A DNA stretch of 32,234 nt from an uncultured Pseudomonadota bacterium (lineage in GTDB: Bacteria > Myxococcota_A > UBA9042 > PHBI01 > CALCNF01). The stretch spans positions 1 to 32,234 of the forward strand of contig CALCNF010000010.1 of assembly GCA_937897815.1 (NCBI GenBank). The letters run 5' to 3'. How positions within the stretch are numbered: position 1 is the stretch's first letter; each line of letters begins with the position of its first letter. The notes below the pieces were generated by a model. The model was given only the letters and a program-made list of their open reading frames with translations. It had not been told where the DNA came from and searched no databases. The translations under genes were made by a program, and so were the position numbers. Below, piece after piece: positions 19,651 to 27,452 of this stretch.

Positions 19651-21606
19651 ATGGGTGACCTTGGGCAGCGACTAGCGGAGCGTTTCGGACACGCCGACTT
19701 CCGACCCGGACAGCGGGTGATCGTCGAAGACGTGATCGCCGGCCAGGACGTCGTGGCCGTGATGCCTACGGGCGCGGGCAAGTCCCTGTGCTACCAGCTT
19801 CCGGCCGTCGAGCTGGAGGGTACGACCCTGGTCGTGTCCCCGCTCATCAGCCTGATGAAGGACCAGGTAGACGCCTTGAACGCCCTGGGTATCCCGGCCG
19901 CCTTCGTCAACAGCACCCAGTCGCCGGGCGAGCAGCGCGAGATCCTCGATCAGGCCCGCGCCGGCGCCCTGAAGCTCCTGTATGTGGCCCCCGAGCGCTT
20001 TCGGTTTGAGGGCGCTATGAGCGCGCTCCAGCGCCTGGAGATCTCCCGGTTCATCGTGGATGAGGCCCACTGCGTGTCCCAGTGGGGTCACGACTTCCGT
20101 CCGGACTACTTGAACCTTAGCTCGGCCATCGAGGCTCTCGGGCGACCTCCCGTAGCCGCCTTCACCGCCACGGCGACCGACCTGGTGCGCGGCGACATCG
20201 CCAAACACCTGGGACTCCAGCGACCCGAGGTCCACGTCTCGGGCTTCCTTCGCGAGAACCTCCACCTCTCGGTGGTCCCCATCAAGAAGATGGCCCATAA
20301 GCTCGAGCATCTCCTCAAGATCATCGAGTCTCTTGAGGGCTCCGCCATCGTCTACTGCGCGACACGTCGGCACTGTGAGGAGGTGACCCTCGCTCTCGTC
20401 CAGCGCGGCGTGAACGCCGCCATCTACCACGGGGGCCTGGAGGATCAGGAGCGCCACACCATGCAGGACGCCTTCGATCTCGGTGACACGAGGGTGATGG
20501 TGGCCACGAACGCCTTTGGAATGGGCATCGACAAAGCGGACGTGCGAGCGGTCGTTCACTATGACGTTCCGGGCTCAGTAGAGGCCTACTACCAGGAGGC
20601 TGGGCGCGCCGGACGAGACGGCGAGAAGGCCCACTGCGTGCTCCTGTTCACCTATGCGGACACGCGAATCCACGAGTTCTTTATCGAGCGTGGTCGAGAC
20701 GAAGTCGCCCCGGAGCGCTACGAAGCATGGGCGTCCCGCGAGCGCCGCAAGGTCCGCGCCATGGTGCGCTACGCCTACGAGGCCTCCTGTCGCCACGGGG
20801 AGATCCTCGATTACTTCGGCGAGAACATGACCGTCGGACCCGAGGGCTGCGGAGCCTGCGACCTGTGCACCGGGCAGACCGGTGTCCCTGGAGAGACCCT
20901 CGCGAGCTTGACCGCCCTGGCCCAGACCTCGGGACGATCGTCTCGCGGACGCGCCAAGACCGCCGAGCGCGAGCTTCCAACGCGCCCCCTGGACGAGCAA
21001 GAGCAGGTGGTCGTTCAGAAAGCCCTGAGCGCCGTTGCCCGAGCCGATGGACGACTGTCGAACAGCGCCATCTGTCGAATCCTGCTCGGCTCCAAGCGCC
21101 CCGATGTGCTCTCGGATCCCTTGGTCCAGACACGCTCCTACGGCCAGCTCAAGGGCTACGGACACGAGCCCATTCGGCGGCTGCTGGTGGCGCTTGAGCG
21201 GGCGCGCTGCACCCAGGGCCAGCGGCCCCGGCTTACGTCGACGGGGTTCGAGGTGATGTGGGGTCGCCAATCGGTCGACCTGAGCGTCGGCCCCCTGGTC
21301 GCCAAGCGGAGTAAGGCCTCCCGCGCTTCAGCCAGCGCGCCGACCGACGACATCGACGAGCAGCTCCTCGAGCAGCTCCGGGCGGCCCGACTGGAGGCGG
21401 CTCGCGACCTGGAAGTGCCCGCGTATGTCGTGGCGTCCAATAAGACCCTGGAGGGGCTGGCCGCCGTCCGACCCGAAGCCAACGATGAGGCCTGGCTGTC
21501 GATCCACGGGATCGGTCCCAAGAAGGTCGAGCCCCTACGCGACCTCTTCGGAGCGCTGGTCGAGGAGGCAAAAGAGGAGCGCCCCTCAGAGCCGAAGTCG
21601 GCCTAG
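19651..21606 (+). CDS. recQ: ATP-dependent DNA helicase RecQ
   Basis: 3'-5' DNA helicase of recombinational repair, 651 residues, full length. It has the RecQ motif 0 (FGHADFRPGQ), Walker A MPTGAGKS (residues 38-45), the DEAH box (137-140) with CVSQWGHDFR, a helicase C-terminal domain with QEAGRAGRDG, and zinc-binding cysteines at C380, C400, C403 and C406. A winged-helix region follows, and an HRDC domain runs from about residue 570 (PAYVVASNKTLEGLA...IHGIGPKKVEPL). The ATG at 19651 is the natural start because motif 0 begins within 15 residues; the frame is open upstream to 19546 without family similarity. No SD is visible. It is convergent with rmuC, sharing CTAG at the stops. Confidence 0.96.
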   Translation: MGDLGQRLAERFGHADFRPGQRVIVEDVIAGQDVVAVMPTGAGKSLCYQLPAVELEGTTLVVSPLISLMKDQVDALNALGIPAAFVNSTQSPGEQREILDQARAGALKLLYVAPERFRFEGAMSALQRLEISRFIVDEAHCVSQWGHDFRPDYLNLSSAIEALGRPPVAAFTATATDLVRGDIAKHLGLQRPEVHVSGFLRENLHLSVVPIKKMAHKLEHLLKIIESLEGSAIVYCATRRHCEEVTLALVQRGVNAAIYHGGLEDQERHTMQDAFDLGDTRVMVATNAFGMGIDKADVRAVVHYDVPGSVEAYYQEAGRAGRDGEKAHCVLLFTYADTRIHEFFIERGRDEVAPERYEAWASRERRKVRAMVRYAYEASCRHGEILDYFGENMTVGPEGCGACDLCTGQTGVPGETLASLTALAQTSGRSSRGRAKTAERELPTRPLDEQEQVVVQKALSAVARADGRLSNSAICRILLGSKRPDVLSDPLVQTRSYGQLKGYGHEPIRRLLVALERARCTQGQRPRLTSTGFEVMWGRQSVDLSVGPLVAKRSKASRASASAPTDDIDEQLLEQLRAARLEAARDLEVPAYVVASNKTLEGLAAVRPEANDEAWLSIHGIGPKKVEPLRDLFGALVEEAKEERPSEPKSA

Positions 21607-22958
21607 GTCGAGTCAGCCGAGTCTCCGTCCTCGGCGTTCACGGCCAGAAGGACAGGCGCGACCGGCGGGAGGACCTCGACGCCCTCCTCGCTCGCCTCAA
21701 CGAGGTGGTCCGGGAGCTGCTTCTTGGTCTTGGCCCCGAGCTCCTCGAGCTTCTGAACCTTCCGCACCAGGTTGTCCTTGCCGGTCGACAGCTGGGAGAC
21801 GGCCTTATCGTAGGAGACTTGTGCCTTCTCCAGCTGCTTGCCCACCGTCTCCAGGGTCTCGGCGAAGCCCACGAACTTGTCGTGAAGGCTACCGGCCTGC
21901 CGGGCGATCTCATCGACGTTACGGGCCTGACGCTCTCTTCTCCAGATGCTCTCGACCGTCCGCAAGATCGCCATAAGATTGCTCGGCGTCACGATGAGGA
22001 TCTGCTTCTGCATCGCCTCATCGTAAAAGGCGCGATCCTCTCGCATCGCCTCGGTGAAGGCGGGCTCGACAGGCATGAACATGAGGACAAAGTCCACCGT
22101 GTTCAGGGAGCCAAGGTGGTCGTACTTCTTCTCCGCGAGCCCCTTGACGTGCCCTCGGATCGCCGCGATGTGCGCCTTCATCGCCACGGCACGATCGGCG
22201 TCGTTGTCCGCCTGGCAGAAGGCGTCATAGGCCGTCAGGGTCACCTTGGCGTCGATCACCAGGTGCCGCGCGTCAGGGAGGTTGATCACGACGTCAGGTC
22301 GCAGGCGCTTGTTGTCCTCGACGGTCTCGCTCCGCTCTCGAACGAAATCGCGGCCCTCCTCGAGACCCGAGCTCTCCAGGATGCGCCGCAGGGCGAGCTC
22401 ACCCCAGTTGCCTCGGGCCTTGGAGTCGCCCTTGAGCACGCGAGTCAGGTTGCGCGCCTCCTCGCCGATATGGGCGTTGGCCTCTCGGAGCAGCTTCACC
22501 TGCTCCTGGAGGCCGATCCGCTCCGTGGTGGCCGCCTGACCCTTCTCGGAGAGCTCCTTCCGGAAGACCTCCAGCTGGTCCTTAAGAGGCTTCACGAGCT
22601 CGGTGATCGACTTCTGGCTCCGCTCCTGAAAGGCCTTCGATCGGCTCTCCATAACCTCGCCCGCGCTCTCCTTGAACTGGGCCAGCATCAGGGCCTGGTC
22701 AGACTCGCGCTCCTCCAGTCGCTTGGTCACACCCTCCAGCTCGGCGCGCAGGCGCACGGCATCGTGGGAGGCGTCCCGCTCCGCGTCGCGACGATCCTCC
22801 AGCTCGGACTCAAGCGCGGTCACGCGAGCGTCGCGGGCCTCGAGGCGCGCTTGCTGGGCGCCGTGGTCGCGCTCGGCGCTCTTGGCGCTCTTGTTCCTCC
22901 ACAGCCAGCCGACGAGGAGGCCGATGATCAGACCGACGATCGAAGCGATGATTTCCAT
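21603..22958 (-). CDS. rmuC: RmuC-family DNA recombination protein
   Basis: 451 residues. The N-terminus is a single membrane helix (MEIIASIVGLIIGLLVGWLW). About 130 residues of coiled coil follow, then the RmuC nuclease-like domain with GNWGELALRRILESSGLEEG, RPDVVINLPD, LVIDAKVTLTAYDAF and FVLMFMPVEPAF. RmuC limits recombination at inverted repeats in E. coli and has a PD-(D/E)XK-like fold; the DAK core is present. The C-terminal tail carries another short helical region and an acidic end. The ATG at 22958 has no good SD and sits within an inverted repeat. It is convergent with recQ, and both products act on DNA recombination. Confidence 0.95.
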   Translation of the reverse strand: MEIIASIVGLIIGLLVGWLWRNKSAKSAERDHGAQQARLEARDARVTALESELEDRRDAERDASHDAVRLRAELEGVTKRLEERESDQALMLAQFKESAGEVMESRSKAFQERSQKSITELVKPLKDQLEVFRKELSEKGQAATTERIGLQEQVKLLREANAHIGEEARNLTRVLKGDSKARGNWGELALRRILESSGLEEGRDFVRERSETVEDNKRLRPDVVINLPDARHLVIDAKVTLTAYDAFCQADNDADRAVAMKAHIAAIRGHVKGLAEKKYDHLGSLNTVDFVLMFMPVEPAFTEAMREDRAFYDEAMQKQILIVTPSNLMAILRTVESIWRRERQARNVDEIARQAGSLHDKFVGFAETLETVGKQLEKAQVSYDKAVSQLSTGKDNLVRKVQKLEELGAKTKKQLPDHLVEASEEGVEVLPPVAPVLLAVNAEDGDSADST

Positions 22959-22973
22959 AGTCGGAAGACTATG
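22956..22973. promoter_or_regulatory. Inverted repeat over the rmuC start codon
   Basis: CATAGTC-GGAA-GACTATG is a perfect 7-bp inverted repeat with a 4-nt centre. It includes the rmuC ATG (complement of 22956-22958). On the minus strand the outer arm reads CATAGT, which resembles a -10 box 9 nt before the ATG. It may be an operator or an mRNA hairpin that masks the start codon. Confidence 0.35.
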
Positions 22974-23009
22974 CCAGCCGACGGTTCACGGGGAAGCCCT
23001 GAGTTGGGC

Positions 23010-23585
23010 TCAGAGACGATTGACCCGCCAGTGCCCCGACTCGACCGCCATCATCATGCGACGATTCGTGCCGTCACCGAACCTCACCTCGATCTCAAAG
23101 TGTCCCTCGGCCGGCATCCGCACCTCACCGGGCGTCGCGCCCGTGGGGGCCGACTCAAGGCTCGGGTTCAAGCCTCGAAAGAAGCGTTCGCGATATTGAT
23201 CCAGGTTGTCGATGAGGTTGGTGGTGAACAGCTGGGTGCTCACGTCCCGCATGGCGTCTTTGTCTTCGGCCCGGGCGGCGGCGAAGAACGCCATCGCGGC
23301 GTTCACCATGGACTGGCGATCCTGCTCCGGAACCTCGACCAGCGCGCCCGATCCGGGCGGATAGCCGGCCCGCGTCGCGAGCTCGTCGGTGTGATAGGCG
23401 TCGCTCGCCGAGGTGTCCTTTGCGGTGCCGTCTTGCTTCTCCGGCGCCGGAGCGGGGGCCTCGGGGGCGGATTTGGACGGCGGCGACTCCGCGGACGCCT
23501 GGGCCTGCGGGATCGGCTGGGAAGCAGGATCCTTGGCGCTGCAGGCCACGAGAAGAAGGGCACAGATCACGACCCAGGGCTTCAT
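23010..23585 (-). CDS. Small hypothetical lipoprotein
   Basis: 191 residues. Lipoprotein signal MKPWVVICALLLVACS with lipobox LVAC (Cys15). A Pro/Ala/Ser/Glu-rich low-complexity linker spans about residues 17-60. A compact domain follows with MVNAAMAFFAAARAEDKDA and ends in a beta-rich stretch (FEIEVRFGDGTNRRMMMAV...GHWRVNRL) that resembles NTF2-like or DUF4440-like small folds. That resemblance is only a guess. AGAGG lies about 8 nt before the ATG. It is 11 nt downstream of apaG on the same strand and probably co-transcribed with it. No function can be assigned. Confidence 0.8.
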   Translation of the reverse strand: MKPWVVICALLLVACSAKDPASQPIPQAQASAESPPSKSAPEAPAPAPEKQDGTAKDTSASDAYHTDELATRAGYPPGSGALVEVPEQDRQSMVNAAMAFFAAARAEDKDAMRDVSTQLFTTNLIDNLDQYRERFFRGLNPSLESAPTGATPGEVRMPAEGHFEIEVRFGDGTNRRMMMAVESGHWRVNRL

Positions 23586-23596
23586 GACGAGACCTC

Positions 23597-23980
23597 TCAG
23601 TTGAGCGCCGTGGGAACAGCGAGTGTGAAGGGGGCGATCTCAGCGTCGAAGGAGTCGCCTCCGTCGAGGACCATCTTGTAGGAGCCCTGCATCGTGCCCA
23701 CGCACGTCCCCAGGGGGCAGGCGCTGGTGTACTCGAAGGTCTCACCCGGAGCGAGGGCGGGCTGCTCTCCGACGACCCCCTCCCCCTGGACTTCTTGGAC
23801 CCGTCCATCACCATCGGTGATCGTCCATCGCCGACTCACGAGCTGAACGCCCTCGTCACCGACATTGTCGATGCGCACGCGGTACGCGAAGAAGTAGGCG
23901 TCGTTCTCGGGCTCGCTCCGGGAGGGTACGTAAATCGAGACCACCTGAACCCGGACGCCGCGTGTAGTGCAGTCGCTCAC
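23597..23980 (-). CDS. apaG: ApaG-domain protein
   Basis: 127 residues, the full length of the ApaG family, a fibronectin-III-like beta sandwich linked to Co/Mg phenotypes in enterobacteria. Family motifs are present: YFFAYRVRIDNVGDEGVQLV, SRRWTITDGDGRVQEV, GEGVVGEQP, LAPGETFEYTSACPLGT and GTMQGSY. Position 2 of the usual LGTxxG motif is followed by Cys-Val. The start is GTG at 23980 with no SD; a -10-like box lies 7 nt upstream. It is followed 11 nt later by the small lipoprotein gene. Confidence 0.95.
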   Translation of the reverse strand: MSDCTTRGVRVQVVSIYVPSRSEPENDAYFFAYRVRIDNVGDEGVQLVSRRWTITDGDGRVQEVQGEGVVGEQPALAPGETFEYTSACPLGTCVGTMQGSYKMVLDGGDSFDAEIAPFTLAVPTALN

Positions 23981-23987
23981 AGGGGCT

Positions 23988-24017
23988 GATCTACACTGGG
24001 GGACACCGGGTGTTCAA
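23988..24017 (-). promoter_or_regulatory. Weak candidate promoter for apaG
   Basis: On the minus strand, TTGAAC (24017-24012), an 18-nt spacer and TAGATC (23993-23988) resemble a sigma70 pair, the -10 only weakly. The -10 box ends 7 nt before the SD-less GTG start at 23980, consistent with a leaderless mRNA. The -35 box overlaps the sfsA stop. Confidence 0.25.
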
Positions 24018-24745
24018 GCGGTCCGTTCGAGACTCACGGGAACCGGGCCGACGACGGCGATCGACTCGGGTGTGACATCACAGGACCAGGCGATGAGCTC
24101 GACCCCGCGCGAGGCGGCGTCGCGGAGCCCCTCTCCGTATGCTGGATCGATGTGATCCGCCGGGGCGAAGGTGTTCGAGTCTCCTCGCTGGATCAGGTAG
24201 CACATCATGGCTCGTGCGCCGGAGGCGACCATGGTGCTGAGCTCTCCCAGGTGCTTGAGACCCCGGCTGGTCACGGCGTCTGGAAAGCGAGCGATCTCAC
24301 CGTCGACCAAGGTGACGTTCTTCACCTCCACGTAGCAGGGCCTCGGGTCATCGGGATGCTCCTCCAGAAGTAGATCGATGCGGGAGCCCGTCCCGTAGCG
24401 AACCTCCCGACGCAGGGAGGCGTACCCGGCCAGCTCCGGGATCTGACCCAGGGCGACGGCCTCGGCGACCAGGGCGTTGGGCAACTGGGTGTTGATGCCC
24501 ACCCGTACGTCTCCCTCGCTCGCGATCTGCCAGGACCACTTGAGCTTACGTTTCGGGTCATCGTGGTGCTTCACCCAAACCCGGGACTCAGGCTCCAGAA
24601 GACCCTGCATGCGGCCCGTGTTCATGCAGTGGGCGACGACCTCACGGCCGTCATCGAGGACCACGTCGGCGAAGAAACGCTTGTACCGCTTCACCAGTCG
24701 ACCGGCTGAGAGAGGGGGATCAAATCGGTGCTCTGCGCGTTTCAT
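24014..24745 (-). CDS. sfsA: SfsA-family protein (sugar fermentation stimulation homologue)
   Basis: 243 residues, the usual SfsA length. It is a predicted nucleic-acid-binding and nuclease-like protein. Motifs: RLVKRYKRFFADVVLDDG, AHCMNTGRMQGLL, INTQLPNALVAEA, RIDLLL with the PD-(D/E)XK-like pair followed by YVEVKNVTLVDG, FPDAVTSRGLKHLGEL and the C-terminal DPAYGEGLRDAASRGVELI. The ATG at 24745 is preferred: AAGG lies 9 nt upstream and the family begins here. The frame stays open to 25366 only because it runs antisense to the next gene. It is divergent from the secreted protein at 24827. Confidence 0.95.
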   Translation of the reverse strand: MKRAEHRFDPPLSAGRLVKRYKRFFADVVLDDGREVVAHCMNTGRMQGLLEPESRVWVKHHDDPKRKLKWSWQIASEGDVRVGINTQLPNALVAEAVALGQIPELAGYASLRREVRYGTGSRIDLLLEEHPDDPRPCYVEVKNVTLVDGEIARFPDAVTSRGLKHLGELSTMVASGARAMMCYLIQRGDSNTFAPADHIDPAYGEGLRDAASRGVELIAWSCDVTPESIAVVGPVPVSLERTA

Positions 24746-24770
24746 CGTCACGAACCTTACCAGACGCGGC

Positions 24771-24800
24771 TGGATCGTGGGTGGGGGCTGCCCGTATAGT
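24771..24800 (+). promoter_or_regulatory. Candidate promoter upstream of the secreted protein/matrixin genes
   Basis: TATAGT (24795-24800) matches the -10 consensus at five of six positions. A weak TGGATC (24771-24776) lies 18 nt upstream. The expected start near 24807 would leave a 20-nt leader containing the GGAGG SD (24817-24821) for the ATG at 24827. It is the best -10 box I see in the window. Confidence 0.45.
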
Positions 24801-24826
24801 CGTGCCTCCTGAACCTGGAGGTCCCC

Positions 24827-25384
24827 ATGGGAAGGTTGATCCGGGGTGTGTGCCTCGCGGCCGCGCTGCTCACGGCCGCGCCGGCGAGCGCGACCCTCGT
24901 ACGTGCAGTGCCCATGCGCGCCATGGCGGCGCAGGCCCACGAGGTGATTCGAGGTCACGTCCTCGACAGCGAGTGCCTCTATGACCCGGTCTTCGAGCGC
25001 GTCTACACCCACACCCGCCTCGCCGTCCTGGAGACCCTGGCGGGATCGACGACGCGAGGGGACGTCATCGAGGTTCGACAGATCGGCGGGATCCTCGACG
25101 GCATCGAGAGCCGGGTGGTCGGGACCGCCAGACTGGAGATGGGGGCTGAGGTCGTCTTGTTCACCCGGACCGACGGAGCGCATCATTATCTCATGGGCAT
25201 GGCCCAGGGCGCCTACGCCGTCGACCGGCGCGCCCCCGGCGCGCCCACGCTCCACCGAGAGACGGGGGCCCTTCGAATCGCGCCGCCCTTCGGTCCGGCC
25301 GCGAAGCTCGCTCCCGATCGCCTCACCCTCGACACCCTGCGTACGTTCGTCGTTGAGGTCCGTCATGACGAGGTGCAGCCATGA
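24827..25384 (+). CDS. Small secreted protein of unknown function, coupled to a matrixin gene
   Basis: 185 residues. A signal peptide (MGRLIRGVCLAAALLTAAPASA) precedes a mature domain with AAQAHEVIRGHVLDSEC, THTRLAVLETLAG, GDVIEVRQIGG and VVLFTRTDG...YLMGMAQGAY. This reads as a small beta-barrel-like domain with a segment often seen in secreted deltaproteobacterial proteins. I do not recognise a characterised family. GGAGG lies 5 nt before the ATG. The stop overlaps the ATG of the protease gene (ATGA at 25381), so the two products are likely made together. A role as partner, chaperone or inhibitor of the protease is conceivable but unproven. Confidence 0.8.
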   Translation: MGRLIRGVCLAAALLTAAPASATLVRAVPMRAMAAQAHEVIRGHVLDSECLYDPVFERVYTHTRLAVLETLAGSTTRGDVIEVRQIGGILDGIESRVVGTARLEMGAEVVLFTRTDGAHHYLMGMAQGAYAVDRRAPGAPTLHRETGALRIAPPFGPAAKLAPDRLTLDTLRTFVVEVRHDEVQP

Positions 25385-27420
25385 GCCGCCTTCTCAAGGC
25401 CGCTGTGGGGCTGCTCGCCCTGACGCTCCTCTTCGTTCAGGCGCCGACCGCCCAGGGGTACGTGATCATCAAGACCTGGAAGGGGATGAACAAGCACTGG
25501 TCCGGGGCGACCGTCCCCTGGACCCTCGAGAACCAGGGAATCAGCAACCTGACCAACGACCAGTTCAAGGAGGCTCTGCAAGACGCCTTTGATTCCTGGG
25601 AGGCCGTCGGCTGCGCGACGATCGACTTCACGGCCAACGGCGTAAAAAACGGGGATCCAGGCAACTCGATCCACGCGACCGTGAACACCAATTCCTGGGA
25701 TCCGACGGTCGGCGAGGCCCTCGCGTACGCGGTCACCGACAACAACGGCAACGGGGTGATCTCCAGCGCCGACATCGTCTTCAACGCCGTGGAGTCCGAG
25801 TGGACCATCTCAACGAACGCCCCACCGGGGTTCAACGACGTTCAGGGCGTGATGACCCACGAGATCGGTCACGCTATCGGCATCGATCACAGCCGCCACT
25901 TCGAGGCGACGATGTTCTTCTCGGGCGGCTCATCCGACCTCCGGTCCCTGGAGACCGATGACAAGAACGCCGCCTGTTACCTCTATCCGGCGGTCGACTT
26001 CGACGACGGACAGGCCTGCGATACCTGTCACAACAGCTCGCACTGCGCCAATGGCTACTGCCTCGACTTCGGCGGCGGCAACGGCTTCTGTGGATCGACC
26101 TGCGCGAACAGCAATGACTGCGATGAGGGCTTCACCTGCACCTCGATCCAGGGAGGCAGCAATCAGTGCCTTCCCGACAACGGATACTGCGATCAATACG
26201 GCTCCAACATCGGTCTCGGTGGCTTCTGCTATGGGCACGCGACCTGCAGTTCGGGCATCTGCCTGGTGCTACCCGACGAGGCCTACTGCTCGAAGCAGTG
26301 CACCTCCAGCTGTCAAAACGGCTTCGCCTGCGTCAACGGCTTCTGCCTCAAGGCCGGCACGAAGGACTATGGGGATCCCTGTGAGCTGTCGAGCGAGTGC
26401 GAGACGGGAACCTGCATCAACTTCACCGCCCAGGGCGTGTGCACCATGGCGTGCGGCAACAACGGTGGAGGCAGCTGCCCCAACGGCGACCAGTGCCTCC
26501 AGGACATCTACTGTGCTCCGCCGGGCCCGGGAGCGAATGGGTCCCCGTGCTACATCGGCACCCAGTGCCAGGGAACGTGGTGCGTCGACAGCAAGTGCAC
26601 CGAGCCCTGCAGCAACAGCTCCACCTGTCCCGATGGGACGACGTGCGCGAGCGGCTGGTGCGTCGGCGCTGAGATCGGCGGCGGGTGCACCAGCGACGCC
26701 CAGTGCCCTGACGGATTGGCCTGTCTGCTCGCGGGCGACGGGAGCTCGGGCACCTGCGTCCAAGCGTGCAACCCGCTCATGGAGAACGTCTGCTTCGAGG
26801 GCGAGGCCTGTGTCTGGGCGTGGCAGGACTGGAACGAGACGATCACAGGATCGTGCCAACCGAAGATCGGGGGAGGCGCCGAGGGTGACACCTGCAGCGC
26901 GGCTGACCCCTGTGAGCTGGACCTGGTCTGCGCCGAGGGGGTCTACGGCGAGATGGTCTGCCACCGGGACTGCAAGATCTACGCGAACGCCCTGGGCTGC
27001 TCGGCGGGACACAAGTGTCTCTCCCTGGACCTGCCCGATGATCCGAAGAAGGGCTACTGCGTCCTGAAGAACCCGCCTCCTCCCCCCGTCGAGCCCGAAG
27101 ACGTGGGATCCCCGGACCCGCCCGACGCGGGACCCGCTCAGGACACAACGGGAGCCCCTGACACGGCCATCGGACCCTCCGATGACGTCACGGGTCCACC
27201 CACCACCGAGCCTGACGGCGGAGCTCCCTTCGTCGACGGCTCCGGATCGGTCAATCTACCGGGTCCGAGCGAGCCCACGACGGTGAGCGGCAGCCAGTCG
27301 AACTCCAGCGGCGGCGGATGCGGTTCCGCACCCTCTGGGACCCCGTGGCTGCTGCCCGCGCTCATGTTCGTTCTCTGGGCCCTTCGACGGCGACCGCGCA
27401 GGTCGCTCTCCAGGAGTTGA
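25381..27420 (+). CDS. Secreted matrixin-type metalloprotease with Cys-rich repeats and MYXO-CTERM-like tail
   Basis: 679 residues. A signal peptide ends near AQG (residue 26). The catalytic domain carries the metzincin zinc motif HEIGHAIGIDH (His160, Glu161, His164, His170) followed by ATMFF, and an acidic NGNGVISSADIVFNA loop that may bind Ca2+. From about residue 205 to 560 there are many short Cys-rich repeats of the C-x-n-DC-x-G-x-C type, suggesting disulfide-bonded extracellular modules. A Pro/Asp/Gly/Ser-rich linker then leads to GGGCGSAPSG, a hydrophobic helix (WLLPALMFVLWAL) and RRRPRR. That three-part end (Cys motif, helix, Arg cluster) resembles the MYXO-CTERM sorting signal, so the enzyme is probably surface anchored or processed. 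Confidence 0.9.
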   Translation: MSRLLKAAVGLLALTLLFVQAPTAQGYVIIKTWKGMNKHWSGATVPWTLENQGISNLTNDQFKEALQDAFDSWEAVGCATIDFTANGVKNGDPGNSIHATVNTNSWDPTVGEALAYAVTDNNGNGVISSADIVFNAVESEWTISTNAPPGFNDVQGVMTHEIGHAIGIDHSRHFEATMFFSGGSSDLRSLETDDKNAACYLYPAVDFDDGQACDTCHNSSHCANGYCLDFGGGNGFCGSTCANSNDCDEGFTCTSIQGGSNQCLPDNGYCDQYGSNIGLGGFCYGHATCSSGICLVLPDEAYCSKQCTSSCQNGFACVNGFCLKAGTKDYGDPCELSSECETGTCINFTAQGVCTMACGNNGGGSCPNGDQCLQDIYCAPPGPGANGSPCYIGTQCQGTWCVDSKCTEPCSNSSTCPDGTTCASGWCVGAEIGGGCTSDAQCPDGLACLLAGDGSSGTCVQACNPLMENVCFEGEACVWAWQDWNETITGSCQPKIGGGAEGDTCSAADPCELDLVCAEGVYGEMVCHRDCKIYANALGCSAGHKCLSLDLPDDPKKGYCVLKNPPPPPVEPEDVGSPDPPDAGPAQDTTGAPDTAIGPSDDVTGPPTTEPDGGAPFVDGSGSVNLPGPSEPTTVSGSQSNSSGGGCGSAPSGTPWLLPALMFVLWALRRRPRRSLSRS

Positions 27421-27445
27421 CCCTTCCAGTGATGGTCTCGACAAT
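27417..27445 (+). promoter_or_regulatory. Candidate promoter of the HEAT-repeat gene, possibly leaderless
   Basis: TTGACC (27417-27422, five of six matches), a 17-nt spacer and GACAAT (27440-27445, four of six). The -10 box ends 7 nt before the ATG at 27453, which lacks an SD. The -35 box overlaps the stop codon of the protease gene. Confidence 0.4.
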
Positions 27446-27452
27446 GGGCGTT

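Noticed and set aside
21705-23681. 658-codon plus-strand open frame
   Set aside because: It runs antisense to rmuC and the small lipoprotein gene, shows low-complexity composition and no motif, while the opposite strand encodes a textbook RmuC.
24746-25366. N-terminal extension of the sfsA frame
   Set aside because: SfsA homology begins at 24745 with an SD, and the extension is antisense to a signal-peptide protein gene.
25958-27067. 369-codon plus-strand open frame inside the matrixin gene
   Set aside because: A frame-shifted shadow of the Cys-rich repeats (Thr/Ala/Ser/Arg-rich), with no start signal.
27390-27406. GCGACC-GCGCA-GGTCGC hairpin as a terminator of the matrixin gene
   Set aside because: It lies inside the coding sequence for the Arg-rich tail and has no T-run, so it is better explained by Arg codons.
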